Source: an uncultured Oscillospiraceae bacterium | GTDB taxonomy: Bacteria; Bacillota; Clostridia; Oscillospirales; Oscillospiraceae | DNA: 39,599 nt | Direction: 5' to 3' | Assembly (NCBI GenBank): GCA_947631845.1 | Contig: CANRMY010000019.1 | Coordinates: 1 to 39,599 of the forward strand | Made by a program: the position numbers and the translations under genes | Shown: positions 14,938 through 22,639 of the stretch, piece after piece | How positions within the stretch are numbered: position 1 is the stretch's first letter | Layout of the letters: each line of letters begins with the position of its first letter | Notes under the pieces: model-generated | Seen by the model: only the letters and a program-made list of their open reading frames with translations | Database searches by the model: none | What the model was told of the DNA's origin: nothing

Positions 14938-16002
14938 TTATTTGATTTTTCGCCTTATTGCCGTTCCGATGTGCCGCCACGCAAAGTACAGCTTTTCAGC
15001 TTTGCGGTAGAGCGCGTAGGTCACGGGCTTATACGCGAAATATACCTCCCCGATGAGACGCACAAGCTCCCCGCCAAACTGCTTCTTAAAGCGGTAGAGG
15101 CCGGAGTTCGGGTCGTTCTCGTCGGTGATCTCCAGAAATCCCCGCAGGTCGTAGACCCCATCGCCCCGGCGGAGAGCGTCGCGGATCATCTCCCACTGGA
15201 GAAGGTGACAGGGCATGGAGGATCGTCCCACCGTGGCGCTGGCCCCATATAAGTACCAGGTGCGTCGGGCGTAGTGGACAGGCATGGCCGCCGCCACGGC
15301 CCTGCCGTCAAGACACGCCAGCATCAGCTTCACGTGCTCCGGCCCCAGCTCGTCCCAGACCCGCCGGTAATACGCCATGGGCCGTATGATAAACCCGTCC
15401 CGGCGGGCCGTCTCCTCCATGAGCCTGTAGAATACGGGGAGGTCCGCCTTCGTTCCCTCCCGAACCTCCACGCCCCGCCTTTGGGCGAGGCGTATGTTGT
15501 ATCGGAGCTTTTTGTGGAATCCAGCGAAGACCTCCTCCTCCGTTTTGCCCCGGAGGTCAATGCGGAACACGCTGCGGGGCTGAATGAGATCGAAGCTGCT
15601 TTTGACTTTGTCCCGGATTTGATACCCCAGGGACTCCATGATCGTCCTGAACGCGCCGTCGCCCTCCGGCACGTCCGGCTCCATCCGCAGGGCCATTGCC
15701 CCGTACCAGCGTGCCAGGAACGCGGCACCCTCGGTCAGCTGCCGAAGAGCGTCCGTATCGTGGATATCGCACACTGGCCCGCGTGGACAATACATCAGGT
15801 TCCCGAACACTGGTATCTTCCTGATCAGCACACTGAGTACGCCGGTGATCTCTCCGGAGCTTCCCTCGGCAACGACGATCTCATTCTCCCAATTCGACTT
15901 CACGCCCGCCCACTTTGTTGATTGCATGAAGTGCCCCATGGGGTGGTTTTCACAAAACCGCTCCGCCAACTCCATATCCGTGTCGTTTCCCACCAAGCGC
16001 AT
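14938..16002 (-). CDS. FemAB/MurM-like peptidoglycan aminoacyltransferase
   Basis: 354 residues, a duplicated-GNAT protein of the FemABX family, which adds amino acids from aminoacyl-tRNA to the peptidoglycan stem or lipid II. Visible hallmarks: GHFMQSTKWAGVKSNWE near the N-terminus, FHKKLRYNIRLAQRRGVEV in the middle, and the C-terminal NSGLYRFKKQFGGEL followed by LIGEVYF. No coiled-coil tRNA arm is obvious. Start: GGGAGG lies seven bases before ATG 16002, while the earlier start at 16023 would include that site in the coding region. In several bacteriocin systems a Fem-type enzyme gives self-immunity (established for lysostaphin and zoocin A). Its place behind an ABC transporter and tiny peptides makes that worth testing. 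Confidence 0.9.
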   Translation of the reverse strand: MRLVGNDTDMELAERFCENHPMGHFMQSTKWAGVKSNWENEIVVAEGSSGEITGVLSVLIRKIPVFGNLMYCPRGPVCDIHDTDALRQLTEGAAFLARWYGAMALRMEPDVPEGDGAFRTIMESLGYQIRDKVKSSFDLIQPRSVFRIDLRGKTEEEVFAGFHKKLRYNIRLAQRRGVEVREGTKADLPVFYRLMEETARRDGFIIRPMAYYRRVWDELGPEHVKLMLACLDGRAVAAAMPVHYARRTWYLYGASATVGRSSMPCHLLQWEMIRDALRRGDGVYDLRGFLEITDENDPNSGLYRFKKQFGGELVRLIGEVYFAYKPVTYALYRKAEKLYFAWRHIGTAIRRKIK

Positions 16003-16182
16003 TTCTTTACCTCCCAAAGTCACCGCTTATTACACCCTATCCAATAGCACCCCGCACCGATTACCGCCACCGGAAACTCGATGCCCTTAAGGGAAGGTAT
16101 CGTAATGTATCCGACTGAAAATTGGCCCAGATAAAAAGCAGATCCCTACAAATAGAGCGCTGTCGATACTATATCAGCGAAT

Positions 16183-16623
16183 TCAATCTGTGGTCTCTAA
16201 CAGCTTTACAAGCTCCCCGATAAAGCCGTCCGCGCCGCTCATTATGTACTTCGCGCCGCCTGCGGACATCTCGCCGGAATCGGAAAGAATAACGGAATCA
16301 ACCGGAGCGCCGCCCTCGTATACCGAGATCACAAGCAGCTTTTCACGGGGGGTCATGCCGCTGTCCGAAAATGGGAGGCTCCGCCTAAAGGGGTGTTCGT
16401 CCAGCAGGTCCCGTATGTCCTTCGTGACGGTGATGTTCTCCCAGGTCCGCGTGCCGTTGTGTGCCGCGCCGTCCTGGACGCCAATGGTTGTGCAGGTCAC
16501 ACAGAGCGAGCCGTTTTCCGCGATCCTGTCCGTAAGGCTGTGGGGCCGGAAATAGACGATCGCCCCCGCAACAAGGGTCGCCGCCAGAATAACTGCCAAG
16601 GTAATGATCACTGTTTTTTTCAT
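16183..16623 (-). CDS. membrane-anchored protein of unknown function
   Basis: 146 residues: an N-terminal helix (MKKTVIITLAVILAATLVAG) followed by an extracytoplasmic domain with a Cys-x-x-Cys (LCVTCTT, about 40-46) and a predicted alpha/beta fold. No lipobox is visible, so it is probably a signal anchor. I recognise no family. It is 27 bases downstream of a two-helix small protein and 180 bases upstream of the FemAB gene on the same strand. The 180-base gap holds no clear promoter or terminator, so co-transcription is plausible. Confidence 0.75.
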   Translation of the reverse strand: MKKTVIITLAVILAATLVAGAIVYFRPHSLTDRIAENGSLCVTCTTIGVQDGAAHNGTRTWENITVTKDIRDLLDEHPFRRSLPFSDSGMTPREKLLVISVYEGGAPVDSVILSDSGEMSAGGAKYIMSGADGFIGELVKLLETTD

Positions 16624-16650
16624 TTTACATTCTCCTTTTTCAGATTTGTG

Positions 16651-16827
16651 TTAAACATACGGATACGCCGCGAAAACGAGACAAGCCAGTACACAAAGGC
16701 CAAACGTCAGGCAGGACAACAGGGTCGGTTTCAACGTATCATCATCTTTAGAGCGTATTGCTTTGATGAAAAAGGCCGGAAACGCAAACCCCGCCAGAAC
16801 CCCGGCTATCAAGAAAAATATCAGCAT
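16651..16827 (-). CDS. small two-helix membrane protein
   Basis: 58 residues, nearly all membrane: MLIFFLIAGVLAGFAFPAFF, a short charged loop (KAIRSKDDD), then a second helix ending FAAYPYV. Start: AAAGGAGA lies seven bases before ATG 16827; the longer frame upstream is a shadow of the ABC gene. Small hydrophobic proteins next to peptide ABC exporters are often immunity or assembly factors, but nothing here proves that. Confidence 0.7.
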   Translation of the reverse strand: MLIFFLIAGVLAGFAFPAFFIKAIRSKDDDTLKPTLLSCLTFGLCVLACLVFAAYPYV

Positions 16828-16879
16828 ATCGTTATCTCCTTTACTTGCATTTCTGTGATCCGCAACATCTTCTCCGCGC

Positions 16880-18502
16880 TCACGCGACGCGCCGCAGCTT
16901 GCCGTCCCGAAGCTCCAGCACCTCGTCCGCGAGGGAGCTTGCGGTTTCGGTGGCGTTGTGGGAGACAAGCAGTACCGTCACCCCCGCAAGGCCCAGGACC
17001 ATCCTCTCGATCTCCGCCGCGGTGTGGGGATCCAGGTGCGACGTACTCTCATCCAGCAGGAGTATGGGCGTATTGCGGAGGATGGCCCTGGCGATCACAA
17101 CGCGCTGTTTTTCGCCGCCCGACAGGAAGGACGCGTTTTCTCCCATGGGGGTCCGGAGGCCGTCTGTCAGAGTGTTAAAGAGCCCGCCCAGCTCCACCCG
17201 GCGTATGGCCTCCAAAACCTTATCTTCCCCCACGTCCTCATAAAGACAGATGTTGTTATAGAGCGTGTCGTCGAATAAAAACGGCTCCTGTTCAATTTCG
17301 CAGATGTTCTCCGTAAGGCTTCTTCTGCTGAGAGCGCGCAGTTCCGTACCGGCCAGGGTAATGGAGCCCCGGTAATCATCGCGCAGTCCCGCGATCAGCC
17401 GGAGAAGCGTGGATTTCCCGCTCCCGCTGGCGCCGGTGATCAGATACTTTTTCCCCGATTGGAATGTATAATTGACGCCGCTCAAAATCTCCCTGTCGGC
17501 ATAGGAAAAGCGCAGCTCCCGTAAAGAAAGCTCTCCGCCGGATCCATGCAGATCCTCGCTCCCGCCCAGATCCTCCGGCTCGTCTAAAATGGCCTTCAGC
17601 TTTTTTGCCGGGGCCTTGACGGTCTTTAAATCGGCCAGGTCGCTGTTCAGCCACTGAACGGGATTGCTGATGTAAGAGATCAACTGAGACGCGGCGACGA
17701 CCTCGGCTACGGTGACGACACCCTTGATGTTCAAAACCGCGCCAATGAGGAATACGCCAAGCAGGGCCACCTGGTTAAATACATACGAGAGGGAATTTGA
17801 CCACTCCAGAAGAAAATTCAGCTTTCGCTGATTGTCCTCCGCGCTGCTCATAGCGTCCACATAATTCTTTTCCATTTTATCTTCAATATGGAAAATCTTC
17901 GTCGTGAGAAACGCGGACAGCGACTCCTTCAGGGCCTTCATGTGCCTTTCCTGAGAATTTGAAAAGACCTCCCCGGCGCGCTCCAAGCGTTTGGAAAAGA
18001 TAAGCGGTACAAGCGTCTGCAAAAGGGAGACGGCCACCACAAAAATGCCCAGCACAGGGCTTAAAAAGAGCAGGACCGCCAACGCCACCGCGCAGCACAG
18101 AAAATCGGCGTACATTCCAAGAAGGATCCGGAAATAGGATTCGCGCAGCATTTCCGTGTCGGAGGTCATATTGGAGATATAATCCGCCGTGTTCTGCCCG
18201 AAGAAGTGGAGATAACACATTCTTGAGAGCTTGTGGTCAAGGTCCTTTTTGAGCGTCACCATCGCGCGTTTTGTGACCTGAAAGCGCGCGTACTGATCCG
18301 CCGCGTCAACGGCAAGGTCTATCACAATGTAGACGCCGAAAACAACGACGTACTTCCACACGGCCCCCAGCTCCCCGCTGGTGGCGTAGTCTATGGCCAT
18401 TCCCAACGCCCCGGCCAGCGCCACGCTGGTGAGGGCGCGAAGGGGGGAGACGATCAGGAACAGCAGTATGTAAGGGTTTTTTCGTATTAAATATCGGTAC
18501 AT
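16880..18502 (-). CDS. ABC exporter, fused permease and ATPase
   Basis: 540-residue half-transporter. The membrane domain (about 1-290) has six likely helices. The ATPase domain has Walker A GASGSGKST (357-365), Q-loop Gln405, signature LSGGEKQR (460-467), Walker B ILLLDE (480-485) and switch His515. There is no N-terminal C39 peptidase, so it would export an unprocessed or separately processed substrate. Start: ATG 18502 follows AGGAGAAAAA; nine extra upstream codons are excluded on that basis. It sits between two tiny membrane-peptide genes and two small membrane proteins, under the predicted LytTR promoter. An efflux or self-protection role is possible. Confidence 0.93.
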   Translation of the reverse strand: MYRYLIRKNPYILLFLIVSPLRALTSVALAGALGMAIDYATSGELGAVWKYVVVFGVYIVIDLAVDAADQYARFQVTKRAMVTLKKDLDHKLSRMCYLHFFGQNTADYISNMTSDTEMLRESYFRILLGMYADFLCCAVALAVLLFLSPVLGIFVVAVSLLQTLVPLIFSKRLERAGEVFSNSQERHMKALKESLSAFLTTKIFHIEDKMEKNYVDAMSSAEDNQRKLNFLLEWSNSLSYVFNQVALLGVFLIGAVLNIKGVVTVAEVVAASQLISYISNPVQWLNSDLADLKTVKAPAKKLKAILDEPEDLGGSEDLHGSGGELSLRELRFSYADREILSGVNYTFQSGKKYLITGASGSGKSTLLRLIAGLRDDYRGSITLAGTELRALSRRSLTENICEIEQEPFLFDDTLYNNICLYEDVGEDKVLEAIRRVELGGLFNTLTDGLRTPMGENASFLSGGEKQRVVIARAILRNTPILLLDESTSHLDPHTAAEIERMVLGLAGVTVLLVSHNATETASSLADEVLELRDGKLRRVA

Positions 18503-18571
18503 TTTTTCTCCTGTTGCTGAGGGGGACAACCTATAAAATTCAGCAAGCGTGTTCTTAGAATCAAAGCCTTA

Positions 18572-18739
18572 TCAGTCCTTCTTGTCGGGTAGGAATGTCA
18601 TTACAACACCTACAACGCCAATGATTGAGAAAATCAAAGACCATCTAAAGCTCAAGTCAAAAACCGGTACATTACCATATCCTAACATCAGCAGGATACT
18701 AATCAAAATCAACGCTATTCCTTGTAATTGCTTTTTCAT
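18572..18739 (-). CDS. small two-helix membrane protein (55 residues)
   Basis: MKKQLQGIALILISILLMLG, a short loop with YGNVPVFDLSFRW, then a second helix and a charged tail PDKKD. GAAAGGAAT precedes ATG 18739. Its DNA is noticeably AT-richer than the flanks, as is all of 18,500-19,020, which suggests recent acquisition. Function unknown. It could be an immunity protein or a membrane-active peptide. Confidence 0.65.
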   Translation of the reverse strand: MKKQLQGIALILISILLMLGYGNVPVFDLSFRWSLIFSIIGVVGVVMTFLPDKKD

Positions 18740-18802
18740 ATAATCACATTCCTTTCTTTGTGTTTGGGAACTCATTTGTTCTTTCTTTTATCGTGAATAC
18801 TA

Positions 18803-18952
18803 CTAATGCTGTGCAGAAGTAATACCCCCAAATTGATTAAAAGCAAAAACCATCATCACATTAACGGGTACCACCTTTAGCAATGCGAGTACCCCAAATA
18901 CAACTAAGCAATTTCCTATGATGATTTCCAATGCTCTGTAGATTTTTTCCAT
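18803..18952 (-). CDS. first gene of the LytTR-linked operon: 49-residue hydrophobic peptide
   Basis: An easily missed gene with a perfect AAGGAGG (18967-18961) eight bases before ATG 18952. The peptide begins MEKIYRALEIIIGNCLVVF, has a hydrophobic middle (GVLALLKVVPVNVMMVF) and ends in the polar AFNQFGGITSAQH. It is the first gene after the promoter at 18998-19026. One Cys (15) lies in the helix, so it does not match AgrD thiolactone precursors, which carry Cys in the C-terminal half. FGG six residues from the end is suggestive of a cleavage point but unproven. It may be a pheromone, bacteriocin precursor or small membrane regulator. Confidence 0.65.
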   Translation of the reverse strand: MEKIYRALEIIIGNCLVVFGVLALLKVVPVNVMMVFAFNQFGGITSAQH

Positions 18953-18997
18953 CGTGCAAACCTCCTTAAATATCACACGAGTCCATCAGGCAGTACC

Positions 18998-19026
18998 AAT
19001 ATGCGCTCTGAACAAAAAATAATCAA
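18998..19026 (-). promoter_or_regulatory. promoter of the peptide/ABC/FemAB operon
   Basis: Minus strand: TTGATT (19026-19021), 17-base spacer, CATATT (19003-18998). Both hexamers are weak, as expected for an activator-dependent promoter, and the LytTR-like direct repeat ends seven bases upstream of the -35. Confidence 0.6.
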
Positions 19027-19033
19027 TAGCCTT

Positions 19034-19068
19034 GGCACGAACGGCATTTTTCGCGGCACGAACGACAT
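19034..19068. promoter_or_regulatory. LytTR-type direct repeat between divergent promoters
   Basis: GGCACGAACGGCAT (19034-19047) and GGCACGAACGACAT (19055-19068) match at 13 of 14 positions and are exactly 21 bp apart, two helical turns. On the complementary strand each reads with a CGTTCG core, comparable to the GTT core of AgrA/LytTR half-sites. The pair sits 7 bp from the -35 of the leftward promoter and 9 bp from the -35 of the rightward promoter. Confidence 0.65.
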
Positions 19069-19077
19069 GGGGACGTA

Positions 19078-19106
19078 TTGCTATCCGGGGGAGGATGATT
19101 TATACT
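19078..19106 (+). promoter_or_regulatory. promoter of the two-component genes
   Basis: TTGCTA (19078-19083), 17-base spacer, TATACT (19101-19106). Start point near 19113, which rules out regulator start codons upstream of that point and supports TTG 19140. Confidence 0.65.
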
Positions 19107-19139
19107 CTATTGGCAAAAGCCCGGAAGGGGGAATGGGAT

Positions 19140-19826
19140 TTGCTTATTGCCATATGTGACGATTCAAAGGAGGATATGGACCTTCTCATGGGCTATGTCC
19201 GCCGGTACGATCCCGGCCTTGCGGTCAGGACCTATTCGTCCGCCAGGGAACTGTTGGTGTCCTACCCCACGGAAAAGCCGGACATCGTGTTTATGGATAT
19301 AGAGATGGAGCCCCCCAACGGGTTTGAAGCCGCCCAGAAACTCCGGGCGGAGCGGGATGGGCCGGTCATTGTGTTCACCACCCAGACCCTTAACTACGCT
19401 GTCCGAGGCTATGGGCTGGCGCTGCGGTATCTTCCCAAGCCCATTGATTACGGCGCCTTCTCCGAGGCGCTGGAGCTTGCCCTGCGGGAGCGGACGCCGC
19501 AGAAAATCAGCGTATCCACTGAAAGCGGCACTGAGGTTTTGAATGTGGCGGAACTATTATGGTTTGAGGTGTTTGGCCACAACGTCTGTTTCCATATGGC
19601 GGACAAACGGGAGCTTCAGGTACGGTGTACCTTTTCCTCCGTCCTGGAGCAAGTTCGGCCCTGTGATTTCGCCCAGATCCACAAGAGTTATTGCGTGAAT
19701 CTGTCCTTTGTGGAGCGGGCGGAGCAGAACAGCGTGGTCCTGACGGACGGGACAACGATTCCCGTGGGAAGGAGCTTCGTCAAGTCCTTCCGGGAGGGGT
19801 TGGGAAACTATCTGAGGGGGCGATGA
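19140..19826 (+). CDS. LytTR-family response regulator (AgrA-like)
   Basis: 228 residues. Receiver domain with acidic pair D7-D8 (ICDDSKED), phospho-acceptor D53 (FMDIEM) and K100 (LPKPIDY). The C-terminal LytTR DNA-binding domain (about 122-226) includes QIHKSYCVN and VLTDGTTIPVGRSFVKSF. Start: TTG 19140, about nine bases after GGAAGGGGG. In-frame codons further upstream lie in or before the promoter and are rejected. It is followed by a histidine kinase after a 3-base gap. By family, it should bind direct repeats with 21-22 bp spacing, exactly what lies upstream, so it probably controls both its own promoter and the divergent operon. Confidence 0.92.
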   Translation: MLIAICDDSKEDMDLLMGYVRRYDPGLAVRTYSSARELLVSYPTEKPDIVFMDIEMEPPNGFEAAQKLRAERDGPVIVFTTQTLNYAVRGYGLALRYLPKPIDYGAFSEALELALRERTPQKISVSTESGTEVLNVAELLWFEVFGHNVCFHMADKRELQVRCTFSSVLEQVRPCDFAQIHKSYCVNLSFVERAEQNSVVLTDGTTIPVGRSFVKSFREGLGNYLRGR

Positions 19827-19829
19827 TGT

Positions 19830-21077
19830 ATGACCACATTTGTTGAGTTTGCCGCGGTACCCGTGGAGGTCCTCTTGGGCGTATATATATACGAGGGGCT
19901 GTTTGCGGAGCATCGGCACCCATACGCGGCCTTTATTTATTACGCCGTGTGGTTCGTGGTCGGGGAGCTTGAGACGTTTTACCTGCCGATCCCCTGGCTG
20001 CGGTCACTGATCCTTTTCCTCATAGCGCTTGTGGGGAACTATGTCACCTACAGGACAAAGCCTTTGCCGTGCCTTTACAACACGGCGCTGTACTTTTTGG
20101 TCATCGTTTTCTCTGACGTTCTGTGCGCGGCGATCCTGACGGCGGCCGGATACGGGACGGAAATAGCTATGGGCGGGTCGGAACGAATAGCCCTTATCGT
20201 GATGGCGCGGACAGTCAATCTCCTGCTTATCCAAATCCTGCTTCTTATTTTCCGCCGGGACAAGCCCCGCGCCTTCCCGCTGATTTCTGTTCCGCTGTTT
20301 ATCTGCCAGATCCTCAGCTTTTTTGCCTGTTACAGAAGCTTCTTCGCCCTGGGCAACGGCGAAAACTCAGGGACAATACTATTCACCACGCTGTCGCTGA
20401 TGGTGGTCAATATCATTATCTGCTTCTATGTGCGGATACTTGAGGACTACTACCGGCGCCGGGCCGCCGACGCGGCAGCCGAAAGTCTGGCGGAGCTCCA
20501 GAGACAGTATTTTGAGAATATGACCTCGCGCCAGGAGGAAACGCGCGCCCTGTGGCACGACATAAAAAAATACGTCTCCGCCATGGAGACGATGGTTGCG
20601 TCGGATAAAACCGATGAGGCCCAAAAGTGCTTTGCGGAAATACGGGAGAAGTACGAAAAGATCAACAAGAGCGTGGACGTGGGCAACACCGTGGTGGACA
20701 GTATTTTGAGCGACGCCGTGCGGCGGGCCGGGGACGCTGGTATTGATTTGCGCCTTAATGTTTGGGTGGCCCCGGAGCTGAATATTCCTCCGGCGGACCT
20801 CTACATCATTATCGGGAACACGCTGGACAACGCTTTTGCTGCCTGTGAAAAATTTCCCAAGGGCAAGCGGGTCATAGAGCTTCTTTTGCGCCAGAGCAAC
20901 CATCTTCTCTACTATGAGCTGAAAAACCCCTATCTGCCCGGTGAGGCCCCAAAAAAGGGCGGCATCCACGGCTACGGCCTCAGAAATGTCCGCGCTTGCG
21001 TGGAGAAGGACAAAGGATCAATGGATATTACCACCGATAACGGCTTTTTTACCGTCAGCGTACAGTTGAATGTTTAG
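19830..21077 (+). CDS. GHKL-family sensor histidine kinase (AgrC-like)
   Basis: 415 residues: about six membrane helices in residues 1-200, a helical linker, then the DHp-like segment with His243 (ALWHDIKKYVSAM). The GHKL ATPase N-box is IIGNTLDNAFAAC (327-339) and the G-box is GIHGYGLRNVRACV. The architecture matches peptide-sensing kinases such as AgrC, ComD and FsrC. It is co-transcribed with the LytTR regulator. The signal could be the 49- or 55-residue peptide of the divergent operon. No AgrB-type membrane protease is encoded in the window, so the processing enzyme, if any, is elsewhere. Confidence 0.93.
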   Translation: MTTFVEFAAVPVEVLLGVYIYEGLFAEHRHPYAAFIYYAVWFVVGELETFYLPIPWLRSLILFLIALVGNYVTYRTKPLPCLYNTALYFLVIVFSDVLCAAILTAAGYGTEIAMGGSERIALIVMARTVNLLLIQILLLIFRRDKPRAFPLISVPLFICQILSFFACYRSFFALGNGENSGTILFTTLSLMVVNIIICFYVRILEDYYRRRAADAAAESLAELQRQYFENMTSRQEETRALWHDIKKYVSAMETMVASDKTDEAQKCFAEIREKYEKINKSVDVGNTVVDSILSDAVRRAGDAGIDLRLNVWVAPELNIPPADLYIIIGNTLDNAFAACEKFPKGKRVIELLLRQSNHLLYYELKNPYLPGEAPKKGGIHGYGLRNVRACVEKDKGSMDITTDNGFFTVSVQLNV

Positions 21078-21139
21078 CAGGCGCTTTTGTTATCTATAAT
21101 TTACAGTGACCATTTGCCTCAATGTCAGTACATATCACA

Positions 21140-21170
21140 AGAAATGCGTCTCAATTTGAGACGCATTTCT
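21140..21170. repeat. 15-bp inverted repeat after the kinase gene
   Basis: AGAAATGCGTCTCAA and its exact complement flank a single T (21155). It is very stable, but no U-tract follows on either strand. It may act as a transcript 3'-end stabiliser or a weak terminator between the kinase gene and the convergent thioredoxin gene. The rest of 21,078-21,296 shows no gene. Confidence 0.6.
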
Positions 21171-21296
21171 ACGGGTTGGATGTAAGTGTGACGAGGCTGC
21201 TGATGGGGCGCCAAAAGGAAACTGGGTTTTATTTTGTCTAAAGCTTTGTTCCTCCTTCGACACAGCGGGACGGATTACTTTATTCCTCACAATTTT

Positions 21297-21599
21297 TCAG
21301 CCTATGAACGCCTCCAGCTCTTCCTTGGGAATAAGGCCGATGCTGGTGCCGGCGGGCTGGCCGTCCACAAATTTCATCAGCGTGGGGACGCTCATGACGC
21401 CGTAGCGCATGGCAAGCTCCGGGGACTGGTCAACGTCCACCTTCACAAAACCGATCTCCGGGTGCTCCGCCTCCACCTCCTCCAGGATAGGCACCAGCAT
21501 CCGGCAGGGGCCGCACCAGGTGGCAAAAAAGTCCACCACGGTCACGCCGCCGCCCAGAACCTTCTCCTCAAATGTGTCCTTATTGATGATCTCCGCCAT
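21297..21599 (-). CDS. trxA: thioredoxin
   Basis: 100-residue thioredoxin, a cytosolic dithiol-disulfide carrier. Active site WCGPC in VVDFFATWCGPCRMLVPIL, followed by VKVDVDQSPELAMRYGVMSVPTL with the cis-Pro loop (SVPT) and the C-terminal GLIPKEELEAFIG. Start: ATG 21599 (MAEIINK) after AAAGGAGGCCAT; the longer upstream frame contains the promoter. It is divergent from thioredoxin reductase, its electron donor, so the two form a complete NADPH-thioredoxin system. Confidence 0.97.
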   Translation of the reverse strand: MAEIINKDTFEEKVLGGGVTVVDFFATWCGPCRMLVPILEEVEAEHPEIGFVKVDVDQSPELAMRYGVMSVPTLMKFVDGQPAGTSIGLIPKEELEAFIG

Positions 21600-21632
21600 A
21601 GTATGGCCTCCTTTGTTTGTTTTCCTGCTCCT

Positions 21633-21661
21633 ATTATAATTCCCCAAAAGGGGGATGTCAA
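21633..21661 (-). promoter_or_regulatory. trxA promoter (perfect consensus)
   Basis: Minus strand: TTGACA (21661-21656), 17-base spacer, TATAAT (21638-21633), both hexamers perfect. The spacer is a small palindrome, CCCC-AAAA-GGGG on the plus strand, which might bind a regulator. Confidence 0.85.
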
Positions 21662-21717
21662 TTTATTTAAGTTTGTGGTATACTGTTATTACAACTATTT
21701 GACATGCGGAGGTATGT

Positions 21718-22635
21718 ATGTACGATCTTATCATCATCGGCGGCGGGCCGGCGGGGCTGACAGCCGCGGTCTACGCCCGCCGGGCGGGCCTTTCCACCCT
21801 GATCCTGGAGATCACCGTCTGCGGCGGGCAGATCATCAATTCCCAGAACGTGGAGAATTTTCCCGCCATCCCCCAGATTGAGGGCTGGCGGCTGGCGGAC
21901 AACTGGCAGAAGCAGGCCCAGGCCCTGGGGGCCGAGGTCAAGACCGCCGCCGTCACGGGCATCGAGCTTCGCGATAACGTCAGGCTTGTCCACACGGCCA
22001 AGGGGGACTTTGAGGCGCTGGCCGTCATCATCGCCACGGGCGCGGGACACCGGAAGCTGGACTGCCCCGGCGGGGCGGAGCTCTCGGGCCGGGGCGTGTC
22101 CACCTGCGCCTCCTGTGACGGGGCGTTTTTCCGGGGCCGTCCGGTGGCCGTGGTGGGCGGCGGCAGCACGGCCTTTGAGGACGCGCTGTACCTCAGTTCT
22201 ATCTGTGAAAGGGTCTACATCGTCCACCGCCGCCGGGAGTTCCGGGCGGAACGGCATCTGGTAGAGACTGCCAAAGCCAAGGCAAATGTGGAATTTTTGA
22301 CGCCCTGTGTCCCCGCTGAGGTCGTCGCCGGGGCAAACGGCCGCGTGGCCGCCCTGCGGGTGAGGAATGTGGAGACAAACGAGGAGCGCACGCTGGACAC
22401 CCCCGGCGTCTTTACCGCCATCGGCATGATCCCCAACAACGCCGCCTTCGCCAATGTGCTGAAGCTGGACGAGGCCGGCTACGCCATCGCCGGGGAGGAC
22501 TGCGCATCCGGCACGCCCGGTATCTGGGTGGCCGGGGATGGGCGGCAAAAGTCCCTGCGCCAGCTGATCACCGCCGCCGCCGACGGCGCGGTGGCCGCCA
22601 CAGCGGCGGCCCGCTATGTGAACGAAAGGAAATGA
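21718..22635 (+). CDS. trxB: thioredoxin reductase (NADPH)
   Basis: 305-residue flavoprotein of the low-molecular-weight class. FAD-binding GGGPAGLTAAVYARRAG at the N-terminus, redox pair in STCASCDGAFF, NADPH-binding VVGGGSTAFEDAL followed by VYIVHRRREFRAE, and the C-terminal FAD motif VAGDGRQKSLRQLITAAADG. The first helix region has TVCGGQI rather than the more usual PGGQ, a slight variation. It reduces TrxA using NADPH. A possible -10 (TATACT, 21679-21684) lies upstream; GGAGG precedes the ATG. Its stop is four bases before the dUTPase start, so they are co-transcribed. Confidence 0.95.
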   Translation: MYDLIIIGGGPAGLTAAVYARRAGLSTLILEITVCGGQIINSQNVENFPAIPQIEGWRLADNWQKQAQALGAEVKTAAVTGIELRDNVRLVHTAKGDFEALAVIIATGAGHRKLDCPGGAELSGRGVSTCASCDGAFFRGRPVAVVGGGSTAFEDALYLSSICERVYIVHRRREFRAERHLVETAKAKANVEFLTPCVPAEVVAGANGRVAALRVRNVETNEERTLDTPGVFTAIGMIPNNAAFANVLKLDEAGYAIAGEDCASGTPGIWVAGDGRQKSLRQLITAAADGAVAATAAARYVNERK

Positions 22636-22639
22636 TCGT

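Noticed and set aside
16003-16182. Separate promoter for the FemAB-lipoprotein genes
   Set aside because: No hexamer pair with acceptable spacing was found on the minus strand; the gap shows nothing I can name.
18803-18952. AgrD-type cyclic autoinducer precursor
   Set aside because: There is no Cys or Ser within a C-terminal ring followed by an acidic tail, and no AgrB gene is nearby. The peptide is kept as unknown.
19032-19139. Upstream extension of the LytTR regulator to a start at 19032
   Set aside because: It would cover the direct repeat and the promoter, and adds residues outside the receiver domain. TTG 19140 has a ribosome site and gives normal family length.
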